Source of the DNA: Synergistaceae bacterium | GTDB lineage: Bacteria > Synergistota > Synergistia > Synergistales > Aminobacteriaceae | Direction: 5' to 3' | Assembly (NCBI GenBank): GCA_018436725.1 | Contig: JAHDKT010000015.1 | Location: 17,184 to 81,183 of the forward strand | Length of the DNA: 64,000 bases | Shown here: piece by piece, positions 40,824 through 48,490 of the stretch | How positions within the stretch are numbered: position 1 is the stretch's first letter | How the letters are laid out: every line of letters starts with the position of its first letter | Notes under the pieces: model-generated | The model's database searches: none | Told to the model about the DNA's origin: nothing | The model's input: the letters and a program-made list of their open reading frames with translations, nothing else | Translations under genes and position numbers: made by a program

Positions 40824-42110
40824 TTACGCCTTCTTGTTCAGAAGGTTCGTTCTCATCTCTCCGGCCTTCGCCAAAATTCGCTCCGAATCCATGCCGGGAA
40901 ACACCCTGTCCCTGTAGATCCACGCGCCGCCGACCATCGTGGCGTACACGTCCGCAGAAGACCCCGCATACACGATGAAGGGTGCGGCGTTCTCCGCGCC
41001 TATGCCGATATAGTGCGGCTGGTCGATATCCACAAGGACGAGGTCAGCCGCCCACCCCTCCCGGAGCAGTCCTTTCTTCTCGAATCCGAGGGCGGAGGCC
41101 CCTTCGTACGTCGCCATGCGGAGCGCATCGCGGGCGGAAACAGCGGTAGGGTCCTTCCTGATCCCCTTGTGCAGCAGCGCGGCGCAGCGCATCTCCCCCC
41201 AGATGTCCAGGCGGTTGTTGCTCGCCGCTCCGTCCGTTCCAAGAGCGATCTTCTTCGTCTTCGCGCCGATTCCGCTCAGATCCATCACGCCGCTGCCAAG
41301 CTTCAGGTTGCTGTTGGGATTATGGGCGATCGCCATACTCGAAAAATCGACGGCGCCCACGGTATCGGCATCCAGCCAGACGCAGTGGGCCAGTATCCCG
41401 AACGGAGCCGCTAGAATCCCGCAGGACTCGAGGTACTCCTTCGGCGTCATCTTCAGTTCATCGCGCAGGTAGGAGAGTTCCCACTCCGTCTCCAGAAAGT
41501 GGAAGTGCACGCCCATCGTACGTTCCGCGGCCGTCGAGCAGATTTCCTGCATCAGGGGCAGCGGCACGGTGTAGGGGGCGTGCGGCCCCAGCTGCACAGT
41601 GATCATGTCTCGGTGCGCTTTCCACGTCTCCGCCAGGCGCAGCCCCTCTTCGAACTTCCCCCGCTCCCCGCCGACGATACCCCTGCAGGCCGCGCAGCGG
41701 ATTCCCGCCTCAAGCGAAGCCTCCACGACGGCGTCCATTTCGAAATACATATCGGCGAAGGCCGTGGTCCCGCAGGCCGCCATTTCCAGCAGCGCCGCCA
41801 TGGTCCCCCAGTAGATGTGCTCGCGCGTCAGATTGGCTTCCGCAGGCCAGATCTTCTGCTGGAGCCATTCCATCAGGGGGGCCTCCTCGCCTATCCCCCG
41901 CAGAAGCGACATCGCGGCGTGGGTGTGCGCGTTCACGAACCCCGGAAGAAGCGCCATCCTACGCTCGCCGTCGATGACCTCGTCGCCCGGCAGCGCCGCC
42001 AGCGTGTCCGCGACAGCGGAGATCCGGCCGTCCTCGACGCGGAGGGAACAATAGCGCCCCTCCGCCATCTCGCCGTCGACGAGAAGGAAGTTCTTGAAGA
42101 GGGCGCCCAT
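40824..42110 (-). CDS. mtaD: 5-methylthioadenosine/S-adenosylhomocysteine deaminase
   Basis: A 428-residue amidohydrolase. Metal ligands are in 'NAHTHAAMSLLRG', 'HFHFLETEWE', 'LAHCVWLD' and 'LGTDGAASNN'. This TrzN/MtaD family deaminates MTA, SAH or 5'-deoxyadenosine to the inosine forms. One base separates it from ahcY, so it probably acts in SAM by-product recycling. Exact substrate range cannot be read from sequence. Confidence 0.9.
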   Translation of the reverse strand: MGALFKNFLLVDGEMAEGRYCSLRVEDGRISAVADTLAALPGDEVIDGERRMALLPGFVNAHTHAAMSLLRGIGEEAPLMEWLQQKIWPAEANLTREHIYWGTMAALLEMAACGTTAFADMYFEMDAVVEASLEAGIRCAACRGIVGGERGKFEEGLRLAETWKAHRDMITVQLGPHAPYTVPLPLMQEICSTAAERTMGVHFHFLETEWELSYLRDELKMTPKEYLESCGILAAPFGILAHCVWLDADTVGAVDFSSMAIAHNPNSNLKLGSGVMDLSGIGAKTKKIALGTDGAASNNRLDIWGEMRCAALLHKGIRKDPTAVSARDALRMATYEGASALGFEKKGLLREGWAADLVLVDIDQPHYIGIGAENAAPFIVYAGSSADVYATMVGGAWIYRDRVFPGMDSERILAKAGEMRTNLLNKKA

Positions 42111-42111
42111 G

Positions 42112-43353
42112 CTACTCCACCCAGCTCTTCATATACTCTTCCTGCTCCGGAGTCATCGTATCCAGCGCGATATTCAGCGAGGCAAGTTTCGCCTCCATCA
42201 CCGCTCTGTCGATCTCCGCAGGAACGTCGTACAGCCCCGGCTTCATGGTGTTCCTCGCCATGTGAATGGCGGATTCAAGCTGCAGCGCGAAGCTCAGGTC
42301 CATGATCTCGATGGGGTGCCCGTCGGCGCACGCAAGGTTCACAAGACGCCCTTCGCCCAGAAGGTGCATTCTCCGGCCGTCCTTCAGCACGTACGTCTGT
42401 ATGCCGGGACGCGTCTCCTCGACGGACTTCGTCAGGCTTGCCAGATCGGGTTTGCTGATCTCCACGTCGAAATGCCCCGCGTTCCCAAGTAGCACGCCGT
42501 CCTTCATCTTCTCGAAGTGCTCCTTTCGGATCACCTTCGTATTCCCGGTGAGCGTCAGGAAGATATCCCCGCGCGGCGCGGCGTCGGCCATACCGGTAAC
42601 TTCGTAGCCGTCCATCAGCGCCTCGAACGCCCGGTGCGGGTCTATTTCGACGATGATTACTTTGGCCCCCATCGCCGAAGCGCGCATCGCCACACCGCGG
42701 CCGCACCAGCCGTACCCCGCGATGACCACGGTCTTCCCCGCGACCAGCATGTTCGTCGTCCGCATAATGCCGTCCATTACGGACTGCCCCGTGCCGTATC
42801 TGTTGTCGAAGAGATACTTGCTGTGCGCGTCGTTCACCGAGATCATCGGGAAGGCCAGAATCCCCTCGTTCGCCATCGAACGCAAGCGCTTCACTCCCGA
42901 TGTGGTCTCTTCAGAGCCTCCACGGATACCCGGGAGCAGATGCTTCATTTCCGTATGCAACAACGCCACGAGGTCGGCGCCGTCGTCAACCACGATGTTC
43001 GGGCCCACGGCAAGAGCTGAGCGAGCATTCTCGAAATACTCGTCTGTCGCCATGCCGTTCCGGCTGAAGACGGCCACGCCGTTGTGCACGAGCGCCGCGC
43101 AGACGTCGTCCTGCGTCGACAGCGGATTGCTCCCCGCCGCGACCACCTTCGCCCCAAGGTCCTGCAGCAGCAGCAGTAGGCAGGCGGTCTTCGCCTCCAG
43201 GTGCAGGCAGGCCGAGATCACCGTTCCGGCAAGCGGCTGCTCGGTTTTGTACTTCTTCTCGAGATGACGGAGCACCGGCATATACTGCCGCGCCCATTCG
43301 ATTTTCTTCTGGCCGGAAGGGGCCAGCGCGATATCCGCAATACGATATTCCAT
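42112..43353 (-). CDS. ahcY: Adenosylhomocysteinase-family hydrolase (short form)
   Basis: A 413-residue NAD-dependent hydrolase. 'VISACLHLEAKTACLL', 'DDGADLV', 'GTGQSVMDGIMR', 'VIAGYGWCGRGVAMRA' and 'NAGHFDVEI' are family motifs. It lacks the insertion of eukaryotic SahH, like archaeal and Thermotoga enzymes. It splits SAH to adenosine and homocysteine, or possibly S-inosylhomocysteine given the deaminase gene next door. ATG follows AGGAGG. Confidence 0.93.
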   Translation of the reverse strand: MEYRIADIALAPSGQKKIEWARQYMPVLRHLEKKYKTEQPLAGTVISACLHLEAKTACLLLLLQDLGAKVVAAGSNPLSTQDDVCAALVHNGVAVFSRNGMATDEYFENARSALAVGPNIVVDDGADLVALLHTEMKHLLPGIRGGSEETTSGVKRLRSMANEGILAFPMISVNDAHSKYLFDNRYGTGQSVMDGIMRTTNMLVAGKTVVIAGYGWCGRGVAMRASAMGAKVIIVEIDPHRAFEALMDGYEVTGMADAAPRGDIFLTLTGNTKVIRKEHFEKMKDGVLLGNAGHFDVEISKPDLASLTKSVEETRPGIQTYVLKDGRRMHLLGEGRLVNLACADGHPIEIMDLSFALQLESAIHMARNTMKPGLYDVPAEIDRAVMEAKLASLNIALDTMTPEQEEYMKSWVE

Positions 43354-43367
43354 CCGTGTATTTCCTC

Positions 43368-44387
43368 CTATTCAGACAGGAACGAGGCGATGCCCTCTGC
43401 AAACGGAGGGAAAATCGCGCCCTTTTCCGTAATTATGGCCGAGATCAGCGAAGCGTCGGTGACGTCGAATGCCGGATTCCAGATAGAATACTCCGCAGGC
43501 AGCATCCCGCCTCCGGGGAGTTTGCGAACCTCGTCGGCGGCGCGCTCCTCGATCGGGATCGCCTCGCCGGAGGGAATGGACGCGTCGAACGTGCTCAGCG
43601 GAGCGGCCACGTAGAACGGGATACCGAAGTGTTTCGCCAGCACCGCATGCGAATACGTCCCGATCTTGTTCGCCGTGTCGCCGTTGGCGGCGATGCGATC
43701 CGCCCCGACGATCACCGCGTCGATTCTCCGGCTCTTCATCAGGCTCCCCGCCATATTATCGCACAGCAGCGTCACGTCGAAACCGTCCCGCATCAGCTCC
43801 CAGACGGTAAGACGCGCGCCCTGCAGAAGCGGGCGCGTCTCGCAGGCGAACACGCGCACTTTTTTTCCCGCATCGCGGGCGGAGCGAATGACGCCGAGCG
43901 CCGTTCCATGCCCTCCGGTCGCCAGGGCTCCGGCGTTGCAGTGCGTCATGACTGTACATTCATCGGGAAGCAGCTTCGCGCCCGAGCGCCCGAGCGCCCT
44001 GTTTCCCTCAAGATCCTCCCTCTGGATGGCGAACGCCTCGTCCAGGACGGCCGAAAAGAGCGCCGAATCCGGCGCATCCGCCGGAAGGCGCCGCAGACGG
44101 GCCTCGACGCGCCGAAGCGCCCAGAAGAGGTTCACCGCCGTCGGTCGCGTCACAGCCAGGCGTTCTATGGCGCGCGACGCCGCCGCACGTCCTTTCCCGG
44201 CTTCCAAGGCGACGCCGAACGCAGCGGCGATTCCTATCGCAGGCGCGCCCCGAACTGCAAGCGTCTCGATCGCCTCCGCGACATCGACGGCACGTTCGCA
44301 CTCCAAAAACTCCACACTGCACGGAAGTCTCCTCTGGTCCAAAAGAGAGAGTCTGTTCTCATTCCATAAAATTACCGGGGGGAGCAT
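43368..44387 (-). CDS. mtnA: S-methyl-5-thioribose-1-phosphate isomerase
   Basis: A 339-residue MtnA of the methionine salvage pathway, isomerising MTR-1-phosphate to the ribulose form. Catalytic Cys in 'THCNAGALATGGHGTALG' and Asp in 'IVGADRIAANGDTANKIGTY'; 'VRGAPAIG' near the N-terminus. ATG 44387 follows AAGGAGGGG and overlaps xseA by 16 bases; the longer open frame upstream is shadow of xseA. In the same run as ahcY and mtaD. Confidence 0.95.
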   Translation of the reverse strand: MLPPVILWNENRLSLLDQRRLPCSVEFLECERAVDVAEAIETLAVRGAPAIGIAAAFGVALEAGKGRAAASRAIERLAVTRPTAVNLFWALRRVEARLRRLPADAPDSALFSAVLDEAFAIQREDLEGNRALGRSGAKLLPDECTVMTHCNAGALATGGHGTALGVIRSARDAGKKVRVFACETRPLLQGARLTVWELMRDGFDVTLLCDNMAGSLMKSRRIDAVIVGADRIAANGDTANKIGTYSHAVLAKHFGIPFYVAAPLSTFDASIPSGEAIPIEERAADEVRKLPGGGMLPAEYSIWNPAFDVTDASLISAIITEKGAIFPPFAEGIASFLSE

Positions 44388-45634
44388 GTCACCCCTCCTT
44401 CTTCGTTCTCGAAATCCGCATCGCTCTTTTGAGCGGAACCGCGCGTCCGTGAAGAGTGAATCTGCGCGTTCGCATCGCCGTCGGCGAACCGCAGACAGAC
44501 TTCGTCCCCGGAATGGAGATCGGCGGCGCGAAACACCGGCGCGCCCTCCCGCTCGCAGAGAAGAAACCCGCGGTCGAAGGCCTTCAGCGGCGAAAGCCCG
44601 TCGAGAGAAGCCGCGCACGCGGCAAGCCGCTCCCTCGACTCGGAAAGCGATCGCTCCGTCGCCCCTGCAAGCCGTCTGGAAAAGAGTTGGAGAGCGGCAT
44701 CCCGAGACAAGATCACCTTCTCCAGAATTCTAGCCCCGCGAGAAAGCATCGAATCGACGCCCCGCTGCGCCTTCGACATGTCGAGTTCAACGGACGCGCG
44801 CATGGCGGCAATTCGATGGTCAAGAAGACGCAACACATCGCGGCGATCTGGAAACACGCGTTCCGCAGCCGCCGAAGGAGTCGGCGCATGCATATCGGCG
44901 GCGAGATCGGCCAGCGTCTCGTCGATCTCATGCCCCACTCCCGTCACCAGCGGAACAGGCGAACTTCGTACGGCCCGCACCACACGCTCGTCGTCGAACG
45001 GCGAGAGATCGTCCCTGCTCCCACCACCGCGCACAAGCATGGCGCAGTCCGCGCCCGAAACATGCACGATACGGCCCAAAGCCTCCGCAATGGCTGCGGG
45101 CGCTTCGTACCCCTGAACAGCTACCGGAATGACAACCAGTTCGCACGACGGCAGCCGCTTTGAAGCAACCGCCGCAACATCGCGAAGGGCGGCCCCTGTC
45201 GGCGACGTCACCACCGCGACTCTCTCGGGATAAGAGGGAAGGGGGCGCTTCAGACGGGGAGAAAACAGCCCCTCCACCTCCAGACGAGACATCAGCTCCA
45301 GCCTCGCTCTGTCGGCGGCGCCCTTGCCCAGCGGGACAAGCCGTCGAACGAGCAACTGGTAACCGCCTCTCGGAGCGTACACCGAAACGGCGCCCTCCGC
45401 GACAACCTCGTCGCCGTTCCGGGGCCACTCAGGGACATACGAAACGTAATTTTTAAAAAGGGCGCAGGAAATCCGGCTCTCCTGCCCGAGAAGGGTGAAG
45501 TACACATGGCCGCTGGTGTGTTTCTTCAGTTCGCTCAGTTCTCCGCGAACTCCTACGGCCTGCAGGACGGGATCTTTTAAAAAGAGCGAAGAGATACGGG
45601 TCGAAATTTCGTCAACCGTCAGCGTCTTCGGCAT
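44372..45634 (-). CDS. xseA: Exodeoxyribonuclease VII large subunit
   Basis: A 420-residue XseA with an N-terminal OB domain ('VRGELSELKKHTSGHVYFTLL') and the catalytic core ('VVTSPTGAALRDV', 'LVRGGGSRDDLSPFDDE', 'GVGHEIDETLADLAAD'). It degrades single-stranded DNA with XseB. No XseB-like ORF follows; mtnA overlaps the end instead. ATG 45634 follows GGCGGAGG and overlaps nusB by 23 bases. Confidence 0.96.
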   Translation of the reverse strand: MPKTLTVDEISTRISSLFLKDPVLQAVGVRGELSELKKHTSGHVYFTLLGQESRISCALFKNYVSYVPEWPRNGDEVVAEGAVSVYAPRGGYQLLVRRLVPLGKGAADRARLELMSRLEVEGLFSPRLKRPLPSYPERVAVVTSPTGAALRDVAAVASKRLPSCELVVIPVAVQGYEAPAAIAEALGRIVHVSGADCAMLVRGGGSRDDLSPFDDERVVRAVRSSPVPLVTGVGHEIDETLADLAADMHAPTPSAAAERVFPDRRDVLRLLDHRIAAMRASVELDMSKAQRGVDSMLSRGARILEKVILSRDAALQLFSRRLAGATERSLSESRERLAACAASLDGLSPLKAFDRGFLLCEREGAPVFRAADLHSGDEVCLRFADGDANAQIHSSRTRGSAQKSDADFENEEGGVTCSPR

Positions 45635-46133
45635 GCGAACCTCCGCCGGCAGTCTTGTCGTCCTCCGTTTCCTCGGGAATGGACGCTTCGTCCGCCTCTT
45701 TTCCCGGCATGTCAGGTGGAAGATTGCGGACAATACGGCCTAAAACACCGTTGACGAACTTTCCGGATTCCTCCGTCCCGAAGGTCTTCGCAAGCTCCAC
45801 CGCCTCCGAAATAGCCACCGCCACCGGAGTCGTCTTCGCGAAGAGGCTTTCGAAAATGCACATACGCAAAGCCGCCCTGTCCACCGCGACCATGCGCTCG
45901 GGCCGCCAACCCACGACATGCTCGCGGATAAGATTGTCGATTTCCATGCGGCGCTCCCAGGCGCCGTACGTCATAACACGCGCATACTCAAGAACCTCCG
46001 CATCCTCGTCGGCCGAAAATAGCTCGAAAGCTTGATCCGGCGTCTGCTTTTTTCGAAGGTCGAGCGCATACAACAACTGAAGCGCCATCTCGCGTGCTCG
46101 ATGACGCTTCTGCGGTAAAAAACCACGAGTCAC
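45612..46133 (-). CDS. nusB: Transcription antitermination factor NusB
   Basis: A 173-residue NusB; with S10 it binds boxA RNA in rRNA leaders. 'RHRAREMALQLLYALDL' and the C-terminal 'AVAISEAVELAKTFGTEESGKFVNGVLGRI' are diagnostic. A charged tail of about 30 residues extends past the usual end. It sits downstream of an Asp23 gene, as in many Firmicutes. Confidence 0.96.
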   Translation of the reverse strand: MTRGFLPQKRHRAREMALQLLYALDLRKKQTPDQAFELFSADEDAEVLEYARVMTYGAWERRMEIDNLIREHVVGWRPERMVAVDRAALRMCIFESLFAKTTPVAVAISEAVELAKTFGTEESGKFVNGVLGRIVRNLPPDMPGKEADEASIPEETEDDKTAGGGSHAEDADG

Positions 46134-46137
46134 TCCA

Positions 46138-46620
46138 TTACCTCCCCGCCATGCTCCTCAGCTTTCGCACGAGTTCCGAGCCCGTTTCGGACTGGAAGAA
46201 AAGAACCCCCGCATAAAAAGCGCCGCCCCAGAAAAGGCTCCAAAGAAGCGTGACCACACCCTCTTTCAGCAAGAGAGCAAAAAGAGCGAACGCAACCGCC
46301 CAGACGAGGGGTTTTTTCGCAAGCGACGCCAATTCCTCGTTATCGACGAACGACGTCTTCGCAAGCTCCACCCATGAGACCCGCACCGAAAGGCCTACCT
46401 TGCCGAACACATCCCGCAATTTGGTCTCCAAAGTCCCCATCGCTGCGGAATCGGAATCCTTCGGCATTGTAAGAACCAGGAAAAGAGTGTCGTCGGCGGA
46501 AGAAAGGGAGACCTGCGTGCATTTAAACGGTTTCTCGCACATCGAGTTTACGAAATCACACATCCCGTCCTGCGAGACAAGGAGGCTGCCGAGAGAGGTT
46601 CGTTTCCAGAACAGATACAT
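46138..46620 (-). CDS. Membrane protein of unknown function between Asp23 and nusB
   Basis: A 160-residue protein with a soluble N-terminal half and two close hydrophobic segments near 107-145 ('LVWAVAFALFALLLKEG', 'LLWSLFWGGAFYAGVLFF'), ending in a short basic tail. No family recognised. ATG 46620 is eight bases after AGGGG; GTG and ATG just upstream are alternatives. Four bases before nusB. Its place suggests a role like the AmaP-type membrane partners of Asp23 proteins, but no clear similarity is visible. Confidence 0.75.
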   Translation of the reverse strand: MYLFWKRTSLGSLLVSQDGMCDFVNSMCEKPFKCTQVSLSSADDTLFLVLTMPKDSDSAAMGTLETKLRDVFGKVGLSVRVSWVELAKTSFVDNEELASLAKKPLVWAVAFALFALLLKEGVVTLLWSLFWGGAFYAGVLFFQSETGSELVRKLRSMAGR

Positions 46621-46637
46621 TCGCATCACCCCTGTAG

Positions 46638-46670
46638 GAAGGGGGCTCCGGAGATCAAGAGGCCCCCTTC
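46638..46670. other. Hairpin behind the Asp23 gene
   Basis: GAAGGGGGC (46638-46646) pairs perfectly with GCCCCCTTC (46662-46670) across a 15-base loop. No T tract on the minus strand, so it may partly limit read-through or mark an mRNA end. Confidence 0.45.
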
Positions 46671-46720
46671 AAGGTTCGTTGATGAACTAGGAACTGAACA
46701 CGGCCGCATCGAAGCGAATG

Positions 46721-47272
46721 TCAGAGCTGCTCCACTCCCGGCTGTACGGACTTTTCTTGCTCCGGGGCGGGTTCCTCGGGCTGCTTCGCCTCCGCTTTCG
46801 GCTCTTCGACGGGGGGCTCGGCGGCAACGGGCTTTTCTTTGAAGTAGATACCCTGCACGTTCACGTTCACCGCTTTCACCTTGTAGCCCGTGTACTCCTC
46901 GATATTCTTCTTGATCATCTCCTGAACGTCCCATGCGAGATCGGGAATCCGGAGACCGAATTTAACCATTATATACACATCCACGCTCGCCACCGGATGG
47001 ATACCGTCCTCCAGCACGACCCGTACTCCTTCGCTCGCTTTTCTTCCTATGCCGAGCTTGGATGCTATTCCCGGGCTGGCGGGCTGGACGCCCTCGATGG
47101 AGGAAAGCGTCTTCTTCGCAAGTTCGGAGAGCACATCTTCGCTGATATGCACGACGCCGGCCACCATACCCTCGGGGACGACGTCGGTCTCCGCAGTCTC
47201 GCTCAACACGCCTTCATACGCAGACTCTTCTTCGAACACTTCGGATTCCAGTTTTTTATTCATTTCATCCAT
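46721..47272 (-). CDS. Asp23/Gls24 family envelope protein
   Basis: A 183-residue Asp23/Gls24 (DUF322) protein: 'GVVHISEDVLSELAKKTLSSIEGV', then 'VDVYIMVKFGLRIPDLAWDVQEMI' and 'VNVNVQGIYF'. The tail is Pro/Glu-rich with repeated 'EEPKAE', 'PEEPAPE' units. These proteins line the membrane or respond to envelope stress; the role is inferred from the family. 69 bases after the CD1247-type gene. Confidence 0.92.
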   Translation of the reverse strand: MDEMNKKLESEVFEEESAYEGVLSETAETDVVPEGMVAGVVHISEDVLSELAKKTLSSIEGVQPASPGIASKLGIGRKASEGVRVVLEDGIHPVASVDVYIMVKFGLRIPDLAWDVQEMIKKNIEEYTGYKVKAVNVNVQGIYFKEKPVAAEPPVEEPKAEAKQPEEPAPEQEKSVQPGVEQL

Positions 47273-47341
47273 TTCGAGACCTCCTTCCAGTTGTACGCGC
47301 TCCGCCGCACAAGTTTCGATACGGCGGCGGATTCATCATGT

Positions 47342-47770
47342 CTATTCCTTCGGCTGCTCGAAATCCTTTCCGCAGCCGGGACACTCAAGGGGCTCGTCCG
47401 GTTCGTACTCTTCGGGCTGATAGTAGAAGACATAATTGCAGTGCGGGCAGGTAACCGAAACATAATTACGGTCGAACTCCCCGTCGTCTTCTTCGTCTTC
47501 GTCTTCGTCGAATCCGCCTTCGCCGGTGAACTCGAAAAAAGCCTTTTCGAGCGAATCAAGATCTTCGTCCAGAAGCGCGCAATCGTCGGCGAGATCCTCG
47601 TATAGTTCCCGCTGCTCCTGAATCAGATCGTCGTGCTCCGCCACCTCCAGAGAGAGCGCGTCAAGGGCATCCACAACAGCCCTGAAAATTTTTCCCTGTC
47701 CTTCGTTCTCAACCGGCCCGAGTCCGTCGAGCAACCCTTTGAGATAGGCTATCTTTTCCCGTGCGCTCAT
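47342..47770 (-). CDS. CD1247-like protein with zinc ribbon
   Basis: A 142-residue protein with a helical N-terminus ('SAREKIAYLKGLLDGLG'), a very acidic middle ('GFDEDEDEEDDGEFD') and a C-terminal zinc ribbon ('CPHCNYVFYY...CPGC'). This layout matches CD1247 N-terminal-domain proteins found beside Asp23 and efp genes; the function is unknown. Starts 23 bases after efp with GCAGGGAGG. Confidence 0.85.
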   Translation of the reverse strand: MSAREKIAYLKGLLDGLGPVENEGQGKIFRAVVDALDALSLEVAEHDDLIQEQRELYEDLADDCALLDEDLDSLEKAFFEFTGEGGFDEDEDEEDDGEFDRNYVSVTCPHCNYVFYYQPEEYEPDEPLECPGCGKDFEQPKE

Positions 47771-47793
47771 CTCGTCAACCTCCCTGCGTTTTT

Positions 47794-48366
47794 TTATTTT
47801 TTCGCCCGTTCCAGATACTGACCCGAGCGGGTGTCGACGACTATTGTATCATCCACGTTGACAAAGATCGGCACCGTTATAGTGATCCCTGTCTGAAGCT
47901 TCGCCGGCTTTCCTCCGCCGGAGACGGTATCGCCCTTGAAGCTGGGAGGTGTATCGACGACCTTCAGTTCGACGCTCTTAGGCATTTCGATGCCCATAAT
48001 GCGACCTTCGAAGAATTCGATCTGAACTTCCATGTCGTCGACGAGGTAGTTCACGACGTTGCCGAGAATGTCCGCAGGAATAGAGAGCTGGTCGTAAGTC
48101 GAAAGATCCATGAAGATATAATTATCGCCCTCTTTGTAGCTGAACTGCGCAGGCTTCTCGTCGAAGATTATTCGTTCGAAGCGCTCGCCCGATCGGAAAG
48201 AGTTTTCGATGATCGATCCCGTGTCCAGATTTTTCATCTTCGTCCGGACGGTCGCCCCTCCGCGCCCCATCTTGTGATGCTGAAAATCGAGCACTTCCCA
48301 TATACCGTCCTGCCAGCGGATTTTCATCCCCGAATAAAAGTCCGACGTATCAACAACCTGCGCCAT
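47794..48366 (-). CDS. efp: Elongation factor P
   Basis: A 190-residue EF-P, which relieves ribosome stalling at polyproline. The three barrels are present; the middle has 'DQLSIPADILGN' and the end 'TVPIFVNVDDTIVVDTRSGQYLERAKK'. The tip loop reads 'HHKMGRGGATV' with Arg at 35 where E. coli has the modified Lys34 and Met where Pro is usual. No EarP or EpmA gene is in the window. Own promoter and GGGAGG site. Confidence 0.97.
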   Translation of the reverse strand: MAQVVDTSDFYSGMKIRWQDGIWEVLDFQHHKMGRGGATVRTKMKNLDTGSIIENSFRSGERFERIIFDEKPAQFSYKEGDNYIFMDLSTYDQLSIPADILGNVVNYLVDDMEVQIEFFEGRIMGIEMPKSVELKVVDTPPSFKGDTVSGGGKPAKLQTGITITVPIFVNVDDTIVVDTRSGQYLERAKK

Positions 48367-48431
48367 AACACTCTACCTCCCAATATCGGTTCAAAACAAC
48401 TTCAAGCTGCTGCATTCACAGCAACGCAGGT

Positions 48432-48460
48432 ATATTATCATATTCGGGAGTTCTTCTCAA
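48432..48460 (-). promoter_or_regulatory. efp promoter
   Basis: TTGAGA (48455-48460) and TAATAT (48432-48437) on the minus strand, 17-base spacer. It lies 66 bases before the efp ATG and just past a T-rich stretch behind the secretin gene. Confidence 0.6.
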
Positions 48461-48490
48461 AAAAAACCGCGTGAAAAATTGCGAACGGCT

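Noticed and set aside
40699..40923. 75-residue extension of alaS
   Set aside because: Basic, low-complexity sequence overlapping mtaD; the ATG at 40698 has a good ribosome-binding site and the family N-terminus.
44388..44618. 77-residue extension of mtnA
   Set aside because: Arg-rich shadow of xseA; AAGGAGGGG precedes the ATG at 44387.
48461..48490. Strong terminator after pilQ
   Set aside because: A T8 tract is present on the minus strand but only a poor stem precedes it, so I could not support a clear intrinsic terminator.
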